A stretch of DNA of 5,256 nt from JACMLD01 sp036500065. Its GTDB lineage: Bacteria > Bacteroidota > Bacteroidia > Chitinophagales > Chitinophagaceae. Below are positions 1 through 5,109 of this stretch, in pieces. The DNA is taken from NCBI GenBank assembly GCA_036500065.1, contig DASYCT010000159.1, forward strand, positions 1 through 5,256, in the 5' to 3' direction. The notes below the pieces were generated by a model, which was not told the origin of the DNA, searched no databases, and saw nothing but the letters and a program-made list of their open reading frames with translations. The first letter of the stretch is position 1. The number at the start of each line of letters is the position of its first letter. A program made the position numbers and the translations under genes.

Positions 1-721
1 ACCGATGAACCCCAACAACAATCCGAGCATGTTGTTGCCTGCGACCGATGAAGCGGCGTTTGTAAAAAATAATCTCGGGCCTGCACTTCGCGCCGCGGGG
101 CTGAATACCAAAATCATCATCTTTGATCATAACTGCGGAAACCCGGAATATCCTCTTGCAATTCTCGGCGATGCAGCAGCACTGAATTATATCGACGGCA
201 CCGGTTTTCATTTGTACGGTGGCGATATCAGCGCGCTTACGACCATTCACAATGCAGCGCCGACGAAAAATGTTTATTTCACCGAGCAGTGGGTGGGAGG
301 CCCCGGCAATTTCCCCTCCGATCTTGAATGGGCGATGAAAAACCTGATCATCGGCGCCACGCGCAACTGGAGCCGCAATGTGCTGGAATGGAACCTGGCG
401 AATGATCCCAACTACCAGCCCCATACACCCGGGGGCTGCAGCACCTGCCTCGGGGCGTTTACCATCGGGGCTACCCTTAGCCGCAATGTTTCCTATTACA
501 TCATTGCGCATGCGTCTAAATTTGTGCGGCCCGGTTCGGTACGCATTGCTTCCAACCTGCCCGGCAACCTGCAAAACGTGGCGTTCAAAACCCCCGACGG
601 CAAAAAAGTATTGATTGTCCTGAACGACAATAGCAGCGCACAAACCTTTAACATACAATTCAACGGGAAAATGGTGACCAGCACGCTCGACGCGGGCGCT
701 GTTGGCACGTATATATGGTGA
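1..721 (+). CDS. Glycoside hydrolase family 30 enzyme, C-terminal part (5' partial)
   Basis: This is the C-terminal part of a secreted-type retaining beta-glycosidase of family GH30 (glucosylceramidase / beta-1,6-glucanase relatives). The frame is open to the left edge, and the codon at 2-4 is Pro, followed by MNPNNNPSM. In GH30 this segment follows the acid/base glutamate in an N-E-P motif, so that Glu should be the codon ending at base 1 (an a, compatible with GAA). Numbering from the ATG at 5, visible family signatures are FDHN (40-43), the FHLYGGD strand end (68-74), the nucleophile Glu94 in YFTEQW, EWNL (128-131), a Cys pair in GGCSTC (143-148), and HASKFVRPGS (169-178). The last ~60 residues form the C-terminal beta-sandwich strands ending in TYIW. 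The ATG at 5 is internal, not the start. The subfamily and substrate cannot be decided from this part. The gene ends before a strong terminator, so it is probably the last gene of its unit. Confidence 0.9.
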   Translation, partial: PMNPNNNPSMLLPATDEAAFVKNNLGPALRAAGLNTKIIIFDHNCGNPEYPLAILGDAAALNYIDGTGFHLYGGDISALTTIHNAAPTKNVYFTEQWVGGPGNFPSDLEWAMKNLIIGATRNWSRNVLEWNLANDPNYQPHTPGGCSTCLGAFTIGATLSRNVSYYIIAHASKFVRPGSVRIASNLPGNLQNVAFKTPDGKKVLIVLNDNSSAQTFNIQFNGKMVTSTLDAGAVGTYIW

Positions 722-756
722 GCATCTTTTCTTACTATAGCAGTCATCAATCGTTT

Positions 757-785
757 AAACCCGAAGCGTCCGCTCCGGGTTTTTT
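757..785 (+). terminator. Rho-independent terminator after the GH30 gene
   Basis: AAACCCG (757-763) pairs with CGGGTTT (776-782). After one A/C mismatch the stem continues with AGC/GCT (765-767 with 772-774), leaving a 4-base loop. The 3' arm runs into six T residues (780-785). It lies 35 bases after the GH30 stop codon in the right orientation. Confidence 0.88.
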
Positions 786-909
786 GTTGCCTTTTGATAG
801 CCCCAACCTGCACGTTGCCTGGCAGCGGCTTGCTATTTAACCCGGGGCGGGCAGATACTCGACCTAAGTCTAAAAACGATGCATTTCCTGCAAATTCTTT
901 CTGGCCTCT

Positions 910-964
910 TCCTTCGCTCTTCCTTCACTCATCCTTCGCTCATCCTTGTTCTATCCTTAGCTGG
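910..964. repeat. Degenerate 11-bp tandem repeat, five units
   Basis: Five consecutive 11-base units begin at 910, 921, 932, 943 and 954: TCCTTCGCTCT, TCCTTCACTCA, TCCTTCGCTCA, TCCTTGTTCTA and TCCTTAGCTGG. The first five bases are identical in all five; the second and third units differ at one base, and the last two units have decayed. The array lies in the gene-free stretch between the GH30 terminator and the methyltransferase promoter. The period is close to one helical turn, so the conserved TCCTT cores would face the same side of the DNA. Whether this is a binding array or a neutral minisatellite cannot be told from one locus. Confidence 0.85.
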
Positions 965-1053
965 CTATTTTTAAGCGAAGAATGACGCAGTGCCGGCGGG
1001 ATGCCTGATGCACATAATGCGCTTTGCCCGGTTTTTTCGTACCGGTTCGGACT

Positions 1054-1061
1054 TACCTTTG
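1054..1061 (+). promoter_or_regulatory. Bacteroidota-type -7 promoter box (TACCTTTG)
   Basis: TACCTTTG matches the TAnnTTTG -7 consensus of Bacteroidota housekeeping promoters exactly. It ends 6 bases before the ATG at 1068, so the predicted transcription start falls at or within a few bases of the start codon. A TTTG at 1023-1026 is 27 bases upstream, longer than the usual ~20-base spacing for the -33 element; the T-rich run at 1032-1037 is nearer. The -33 element is therefore weak or unclear. The box also argues that the methyltransferase starts at 1068 and not at 990. Confidence 0.7.
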
Positions 1062-1067
1062 CGCCCT

Positions 1068-2240
1068 ATGACCAAAGTAGTCCTCAAAAAGAAGATCAGC
1101 CATCGTGTTGAAAACGGGCACCCCTGGATTTTTGCCAACGAGGTAAACATCGTTGAAGGCGCCCCGGAACCCGGCGATATAGTAGAGGTGCTTACTTACG
1201 ATAAAAAATTCATCGGGAGGGGATACATCAACCCAAAATCACAGATCATCGTCCGCCTGCTGACCCGTCTTAAAAACGAAACCATCGATGAAGGCTTTTT
1301 CTACGAACGCCTGCGCCAGGCCTGGGAATACAAAAGCAGGCTCGGCTACCGCGAAAACTGCCGCCTCGTGTTCGGAGAAGCCGATTTCCTTCCCGCCCTG
1401 GTCATCGATAAGTTCAACGACTATTTTGTGCTGCAAACCCTTGCCCTCGGCATTGATATATGGAAACCCGCCATCGTAGCGGCCCTCGAAAAACTTTTCC
1501 GCCCCAAAGGCATTTATGAACGCAATGATGTGCCGGTACGCGAACTGGAAGGGATGCCACAGCAAAAGGGATTCTTATCGGCGCCCTTCGATACCAATAT
1601 CCAGATCAATGAAAACGGGCTGAAGTTTTGGGTAGATATTGAGAACGGCCAAAAGACCGGCTATTTCCTTGACCAGCAGGACAACCGCCGCGCCATCCGT
1701 CATATCGTGGAAGGCGCCGATGTGCTGGGCGCATTTACCTATACCGGTACCTTTGAAATACATGCCGCTCATTACGGCGCCAAATCGGTGCTTGGCATCG
1801 ATATTTCTGCTAGTGCCACGGAGCAGGCCAACCGAAATGCGGCTCTTAACGGGCTGGAGAAAACCTGTCGCTTTGAAGCCCTCAACGCATTTGATGTACT
1901 GAAACAATGGGGGAAGGAGGGAAGACAATGGGATGTGGTCATGCTCGACCCGCCTGCGTTTACCAAAAGCCGTGAAAACATCCAGAAAGCCATCACCGGC
2001 TATAAGGAGATCAACCTCCGGGGTATGAAACTCATAAAACCGGGTGGTTTTCTCGTCACCTCTTCCTGCACCAACCTCGTATCACCCGACCTCTTCCTCG
2101 ATACGATTGACATGGCAGCCAAAGATGCGCGCCGCAAACTGAGGCAGGTAGCCTGGCAGGCGCAGTCGGCGGATCATCCTATCCTGAGGGGAATAGAGAA
2201 TACGCATTACCTGAAGTTTCTAATTGTGCAGGTGGTGTAG
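1068..2240 (+). CDS. rlmI: RlmI-like class I SAM-dependent 23S rRNA (cytosine-C5) methyltransferase
   Basis: Predicted cytoplasmic enzyme of the COG1092/RlmI family, which in E. coli makes m5C1962 in 23S rRNA; the exact target here is inferred. The product from the ATG at 1068 is 390 residues, about the family length (~396 in E. coli). A PUA RNA-binding domain covers about residues 2-75, with the family motif HPWIF at 18-22. A middle domain follows, ending in the signature GQKTGYFLDQQDNR (194-207). The SAM-binding Rossmann domain carries motif I VLGAFTYTGTF (219-229), an acidic ribose-binding strand GID (243-245), DPPAF (294-298) and TSSCTN (331-336), where Cys334 is the probable catalytic cysteine. 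Gly221 sits where relatives often have Asp or Asn. The frame is open back to an ATG at 990, but those 26 extra residues do not resemble the family and would overlap the promoter box. It converges with the next gene, with 7 bp between stops and no hairpin. Confidence 0.92.
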   Translation: MTKVVLKKKISHRVENGHPWIFANEVNIVEGAPEPGDIVEVLTYDKKFIGRGYINPKSQIIVRLLTRLKNETIDEGFFYERLRQAWEYKSRLGYRENCRLVFGEADFLPALVIDKFNDYFVLQTLALGIDIWKPAIVAALEKLFRPKGIYERNDVPVRELEGMPQQKGFLSAPFDTNIQINENGLKFWVDIENGQKTGYFLDQQDNRRAIRHIVEGADVLGAFTYTGTFEIHAAHYGAKSVLGIDISASATEQANRNAALNGLEKTCRFEALNAFDVLKQWGKEGRQWDVVMLDPPAFTKSRENIQKAITGYKEINLRGMKLIKPGGFLVTSSCTNLVSPDLFLDTIDMAAKDARRKLRQVAWQAQSADHPILRGIENTHYLKFLIVQVV

Positions 2241-2247
2241 AGAAGGA

Positions 2248-2586
2248 TTAGTGCGATACCTGGAATTTACCCGTATCGATCACTTTCCCGCTTTTGTCCT
2301 CCAGCCGGAAAATATACACGCCGCGATAGTATTCGGCGACGTCGATAACGGTCTTTGCGGAGACGTTTTGGGCCTCGTAGACCTTTTTGCCCACGAAATT
2401 AAAAATCTGGAAAGAGTTGTTTTTATCTGTGTTTTGCTCGAAGTCGAAGGTAATTTGTGAAACAGCCGGGTTGGGGTAAAAGCGGGTCACCCGAACGGCA
2501 GGGTCCTGTGGAGTACTGCGGGTTTGGCTTTTCACCTGGACTGATATAAATAGAATAGTGGATAATAATATGTAAAAAATCTTCAT
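2248..2586 (-). CDS. Small secreted protein consisting of signal peptide plus T9SS type A sorting domain
   Basis: A 112-residue protein. Residues 1-20 form a Sec signal peptide: MK, then a hydrophobic core FYILLSTILFISV, with likely cleavage near KSQ. After only ~15 linker residues comes a type A C-terminal sorting domain (TIGR04183-like, Por secretion system): RFYPNPAVSQITFDF (36-50), a middle FQIFNFVGKKVYE strand pair (59-71), and YRGVYIFRLEDKSGKVIDTGKFQV (87-110), ending two residues later. This domain normally directs a large cargo through the type IX secretion system and is then cleaved or anchored at the cell surface, but here no cargo domain is present. It could be a true mini-substrate or a relic of a larger gene after an in-frame deletion; the intact frame, start and signal peptide favour a working gene. 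There is no Shine-Dalgarno before the ATG. Confidence 0.88.
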   Translation of the reverse strand: MKIFYILLSTILFISVQVKSQTRSTPQDPAVRVTRFYPNPAVSQITFDFEQNTDKNNSFQIFNFVGKKVYEAQNVSAKTVIDVAEYYRGVYIFRLEDKSGKVIDTGKFQVSH

Positions 2587-2633
2587 AAGGCTGATATTTT
2601 ACATTGATTAGTATTCAAGATATACCGTTTTAA

Positions 2634-2641
2634 CAAATTTA
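2634..2641 (-). promoter_or_regulatory. Candidate -7 box (TAAATTTG) for the small T9SS protein
   Basis: Read on the - strand, the bases are TAAATTTG, a full match to TAnnTTTG. The box is about 48 bases upstream of the ATG at 2586, predicting a leader of roughly 40 bases. No clear TTTG element is present ~20 bases further upstream. The surrounding intergenic stretch 2587-2720 is AT-rich, so a chance match is possible; I see nothing else in it. Confidence 0.4.
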
Positions 2642-2720
2642 CAAACATTGGGGGATAATATTTGCGATATATACGTATTTTCTTCTATAAGATGGTTGTA
2701 AAACCCATTTTAACGCTTAA

Positions 2721-3197
2721 TTAGGCTTTGTTAAGAGCCGCCAATGCCTCCTTAATGCCCTCAAAATCAGGTAAATCGCCCGCGTTTTCCAAGACCTGTG
2801 CAAAACGCACAACCCCTTGTTTATCAATCACAAAAGCGGAGCGTTTGGATACCCCTTTCATCCAGCCTCCGAACACCTCGTAGAGACTCCCATAGGCCGC
2901 CGAAGCCTCTTTATTGAAGTCGCTGAGCAGCGGAAAATTCAGCCCCTGGTCCTGCTTAAACCTGGCCAGGGTGGCCATCGAATCCACTGAAATGCCAAAT
3001 ACCTGCGCATCGGCATTGTTATAAAGCGCGATATTGTCGCGTATGCTGCACAGTTCTTTGGTGCAGGTGCCGGTGAAGGCAAAAGGGAAGAAAAGTAAAA
3101 GAACATTTTTCCCCTTTTGCTCCGCCAGCGTCACTGTGTTTTTATCCGAATCGTGCAAGGTAAACGCCGGCGCTTTTTGTCCCACTTCTATGGTCAT
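2721..3197 (-). CDS. Peroxiredoxin of the BCP/AhpE (AhpC/TSA) type
   Basis: A 158-residue thioredoxin-fold peroxidase that reduces hydrogen peroxide and organic hydroperoxides, presumably in the cytoplasm since no signal peptide is seen. The peroxidatic motif PxxxTxxC is complete: Pro38, Thr42 and Cys45 in PFAFTGTCTKELC. Arg119 in KRSAFVID is the conserved active-site arginine. Cys50, five residues after Cys45, is placed like the resolving cysteine of E. coli BCP, and no other Cys exists, so it is either an atypical 2-Cys enzyme or a 1-Cys AhpE-like one. The N-terminus (VGQKAPAFTL) and length are full for the family. The start at 3197 is preceded by eight A residues (3201-3208 read on the - strand), the A-rich type of translation signal common in Bacteroidota. 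It follows the DUF4142 gene by 29 bp on the same strand. Confidence 0.93.
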   Translation of the reverse strand: MTIEVGQKAPAFTLHDSDKNTVTLAEQKGKNVLLLFFPFAFTGTCTKELCSIRDNIALYNNADAQVFGISVDSMATLARFKQDQGLNFPLLSDFNKEASAAYGSLYEVFGGWMKGVSKRSAFVIDKQGVVRFAQVLENAGDLPDFEGIKEALAALNKA

Positions 3198-3209
3198 TGC
3201 TTTTTTTTA

Positions 3210-3217
3210 TAAAGATA
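3210..3217 (-). promoter_or_regulatory. Possible -7 box (TATCTTTA) for the peroxiredoxin gene
   Basis: On the - strand the bases read TATCTTTA, seven of eight matches to TAnnTTTG, 12 bases upstream of the ATG at 3197. It lies inside the 29-bp gap after the DUF4142 stop codon, so the peroxiredoxin may have its own promoter as well as readthrough. No -33 element is recognisable, and that region would lie within the DUF4142 coding sequence. Confidence 0.3.
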
Positions 3218-3226
3218 GGGCTTTAC

Positions 3227-3799
3227 CTATTTGAATTTATTCTTCAGATTTTTCACCATCGCCAGGTGCGATTCAACCACCGGTATGGTATTGTTCACGA
3301 TAGCCAGTAGCGCCGTATCCGTTACATCCTTCTGGGCTTTTTTCAGTTTGTCGAGCAATTCCTGGTGATCATCCACCATTTTATCGGCCCATGCCTTATC
3401 CCAGTCTTTGCCGGTTTTGTCGTTGATAGTAACGGTATTGGTTGTGTCGACCGTGGGCGCTATAATATTGGTATGCATCGACAGGTAGTTCTTCACGGTA
3501 GCATCCAGTTTTTCATGATCTTTCAGCATCATGCGTGCATGCGATTTTAGATCCGATGAGGCGCTTTTGGCGATGCCTGCCTTCATCCAGATAATTTCCT
3601 TCGTATTACCCGGCACTGCCACATTAATGAAATCCTGTTCCGGGCTGCTCTTTGCCATCATAGAAGAACTGTCGGCAGGTTTCATGGCGGAGGCGGTGCT
3701 GTCGGGGCCACCTGTGCCGCCGCTGTTGTTGTTACAGGCTGCCAGGGAAAGAGCGCCTGCTGCCAGCAGGAAGGGATACAATCGCTTGAGTGTTTTCAT
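3227..3799 (-). CDS. DUF4142 family lipoprotein
   Basis: A 190-residue envelope lipoprotein of unknown biochemical role. The start at 3799 is chosen because it gives a clean lipoprotein signal: MKTLKRLYPF, a hydrophobic stretch, then lipobox LAAC with lipidated Cys22. The frame is open back to 3853, but the 18 added residues would spoil this signal. A low-complexity Ser/Gly/Met linker (23-52) leads to a helical DUF4142 domain (about 54-188): EQDFINVAVPGNTKEI, SSDLKSHARMMLKDHEKLD, DKMVDDHQELLDKL and TIPVVESHLAMVKNL. Conserved-looking Glu68, His95, His145 and His178 fall in helices. DUF4142 is thought to be a ferritin-like four-helix bundle, which would fit metal binding, but that is from memory and not shown here. 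It is followed 29 bp later by the peroxiredoxin, so cotranscription is likely; a terminator at 3871-3898 isolates it from the PorP gene upstream. Confidence 0.9.
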   Translation of the reverse strand: MKTLKRLYPFLLAAGALSLAACNNNSGGTGGPDSTASAMKPADSSSMMAKSSPEQDFINVAVPGNTKEIIWMKAGIAKSASSDLKSHARMMLKDHEKLDATVKNYLSMHTNIIAPTVDTTNTVTINDKTGKDWDKAWADKMVDDHQELLDKLKKAQKDVTDTALLAIVNNTIPVVESHLAMVKNLKNKFK

Positions 3800-3870
3800 G
3801 ATAAATAGCATTTTTGATTTATAATGAAATACTCTATGTAAAAAATATGCCACGGGGAGGGGAAGGAAGC

Positions 3871-3898
3871 TAAAAAAGCCCCTTAGGGGGCTTTTTTA
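3871..3898 (-). terminator. Symmetrical bidirectional rho-independent terminator
   Basis: A perfect 12-bp stem: TAAAAAAGCCCC (3871-3882) pairs with GGGGCTTTTTTA (3887-3898) around a TTAG loop. Because the outer stem is A6/T6, it gives a T run on either strand. Both neighbouring genes are on the - strand, so its main job should be to end the CHU_C/PorP transcript, 135 bases after the PorP stop, before the DUF4142 gene. Confidence 0.9.
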
Positions 3899-3912
3899 CT
3901 TTTGTGGTTGCA

Positions 3913-3931
3913 GGGGCGCTTATAAGGCCCC
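3913..3931. repeat. Imperfect inverted repeat around a CTTATAAG palindrome
   Basis: GGGGC (3913-3917) and GCCCC (3927-3931) flank the perfect 8-bp palindrome CTTATAAG (3919-3926), with one extra G at 3918. It lies between the PorP stop codon and the strong terminator. It could be a second mRNA 3'-end hairpin or an operator; there is no T run of its own on the - strand. Confidence 0.45.
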
Positions 3932-4002
3932 GGTTGCCATGGGTGCGGAATCAAAAACGGCTGTTCTTACTAAAAAGCGGTGTATTAATTTATTTATTCA
4001 GC

Positions 4003-4030
4003 GGCTCACAACTCGCAACTCATAGCTCAC
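4003..4030. repeat. Degenerate 7-bp tandem repeat, four units, directly after the PorP stop
   Basis: Units of seven bases run GGCTCAC, AACTCGC, AACTCAT, AGCTCAC, and a decayed fifth GGCTAAA overlaps the PorP stop codon (4033-4035). The core is CTC at the same phase in all four units, and the consensus is roughly RRCTCAC. The array begins immediately 3' of the PorP gene and precedes the hairpins at 3913-3931 and 3871-3898. The rest of 3899-4002 shows no gene. Function unknown. Confidence 0.7.
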
Positions 4031-4032
4031 GG

Positions 4033-5067
4033 CTAAAATTTCGGGCATAATACCTTATCCCTAGACGAATTGTCCCTGTCGAGAAATCCAACATACGATA
4101 TGCTCAGTTCCACTCCTCCACGTCCCTGGCTGACTGTTTTCAGTTCGGATATATTTACGTCATAGCTCAGTGCAATGGCAAAGGGATTGTAATCAATTTT
4201 AACCACCGGGATAAACGCGTCCTTCCAGCGCAGGAAAGCACCCAGGTGGAGAATATAATCCGGGCTTTCCCCTTCTCCCATTTTGATGGAATACAGGGCG
4301 CCGGCAATCGTTTCCCTGAACGTGCCCTGCTCCGAGTGATCCGCCTGCAGGGTGAAAAAGGTGTTGTCGTCCACGTTGAATTTCATGCCGCCCGAAAACA
4401 CGATTTTAGGGTTGAGCGCATCTGCTGCCGTGCGGTAAAACGATGTATGCGGGCGGTTAAAATGGTGATAAGCCACCCCGAAAAAATAACTGTTGGCATC
4501 GTCCGGCCCGAAAGCCGAATTAAAGCTGGCTCCGAAAGCGCCGTCGAAATAATCGTATTTGGGCACGACAAAGGATTCGCCGTCGGCGAGTGCCGGGTTG
4601 AAAGCCGTTCCGTCAAATTGTGAATTGGTGGTGACCTTGGAGCGGTCGATGGTTTTTTCTACCAGCCCCCCCATAAACCCAACCGATAAATACGTCCTTT
4701 TATTGCCACTCAGCGACTTATGGTAATTAAGGGCCGGCATGACCTCGGTGGTGGTAAGCCCTACGGTGCCGGCTTTGTCAAACAGGCATTCGACGCCCAC
4801 GGTCAGAAAATCGTCTCCTCTCCCCACGGGGGCCTTGTATTCGGCATTGAAATTCCCGGTTTTATAAGCATTGGTGAAGCTGTTCCACTGGTCGCGGTAC
4901 ACCATCTGTACCCGCACATCGCCGGTAAATATCCCCGCCAGGGAGGGGTTGCGAAGCAGGGGCGCCTCGAAGAACTGCGAAAAATGCAGGTCCTGGGCGC
5001 CGGCCGCGCCGCCCGCCAGCAGCAGCAAAAGCAGTAAGTTCAACCGGCCGGACATAGAGATTTTCAT
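4033..5067 (-). CDS. PorP/SprF family type IX secretion system outer-membrane protein
   Basis: A 344-residue predicted beta-barrel protein. Family members such as SprF of Flavobacterium johnsoniae are needed to secrete specific large adhesins through the T9SS. The signal peptide (MKISMSGR, a run of leucines, then AGGAAGAQ) is probably cleaved after Ala24. The mature N-terminus has the family hallmark QDLHFSQFFEAPLLRNPSLAG (25-45; written in the literature as QDxxFSQ...NPAxAG), followed by GDVRVQMVYRDQW (49-61) and an alternating hydrophobic pattern of transmembrane strands. It ends in VLCPKF, like the CPRF ending of relatives. The start at 5067 is used; a second ATG four codons later would also leave a working signal peptide. 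Its upstream neighbour, 42 bp away on the same strand, is a CHU_C domain protein, the usual genomic partner, so the two are probably an operon and a matched substrate/helper pair. Confidence 0.94.
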   Translation of the reverse strand: MKISMSGRLNLLLLLLLAGGAAGAQDLHFSQFFEAPLLRNPSLAGIFTGDVRVQMVYRDQWNSFTNAYKTGNFNAEYKAPVGRGDDFLTVGVECLFDKAGTVGLTTTEVMPALNYHKSLSGNKRTYLSVGFMGGLVEKTIDRSKVTTNSQFDGTAFNPALADGESFVVPKYDYFDGAFGASFNSAFGPDDANSYFFGVAYHHFNRPHTSFYRTAADALNPKIVFSGGMKFNVDDNTFFTLQADHSEQGTFRETIAGALYSIKMGEGESPDYILHLGAFLRWKDAFIPVVKIDYNPFAIALSYDVNISELKTVSQGRGGVELSISYVGFLDRDNSSRDKVLCPKF

Positions 5068-5089
5068 ACCGTTGGATTTAGTAAATATC

Positions 5090-5107
5090 GAATCATTAGA
5101 ATCATTG
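5090..5107. repeat. Tandem 9-bp duplication in the CHU_C/PorP gap
   Basis: GAATCATTA (5090-5098) is followed directly by GAATCATTG (5099-5107), identical at eight of nine positions. It fills nearly half of the 42-bp gap between the CHU_C stop and the PorP start. It may be a replication-slippage duplication; no binding site is recognised. Confidence 0.55.
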
Positions 5108-5109
5108 TA

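Noticed and set aside
794..985. A 63-codon open frame on the + strand between the GH30 and methyltransferase genes
   Set aside because: It runs through the 11-bp repeat, has a composition unlike a protein, resembles no family I know and has no convincing start signal.
1028..1045. CCGGT/ACCGG inverted repeat just upstream of the methyltransferase -7 box
   Set aside because: Only five base pairs with an 8-base loop; could be an operator but is well within chance expectation.
990..1067. N-terminal extension of the methyltransferase from the ATG at 990
   Set aside because: The 26 residues do not resemble the PUA start of the family, and the exact -7 box at 1054-1061 lies inside this stretch.
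2224..2460. A + strand open frame overlapping the methyltransferase end and the T9SS protein
   Set aside because: It is a mirror frame of the - strand sorting-domain gene and has no family resemblance.
2667..2678. ATATATACGTAT, also present at 5181-5192
   Set aside because: The second copy is inside the CHU_C coding sequence (TYIYM codons) and the first is in AT-rich intergenic DNA; a shared site is not needed to explain it.
2695..2714. Weak AT-only hairpin after the peroxiredoxin stop
   Set aside because: Five A-T pairs with a short loop and no GC stem or T run; not a credible terminator.
3800..3853. N-terminal extension of the DUF4142 protein
   Set aside because: It would place 18 residues before a textbook lipoprotein signal peptide; the start at 3799 is far better.
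3897..3904. TACTTTTG on the + strand, an exact TAnnTTTG match
   Set aside because: It lies at the edge of the terminator and no + strand gene follows; likely chance.
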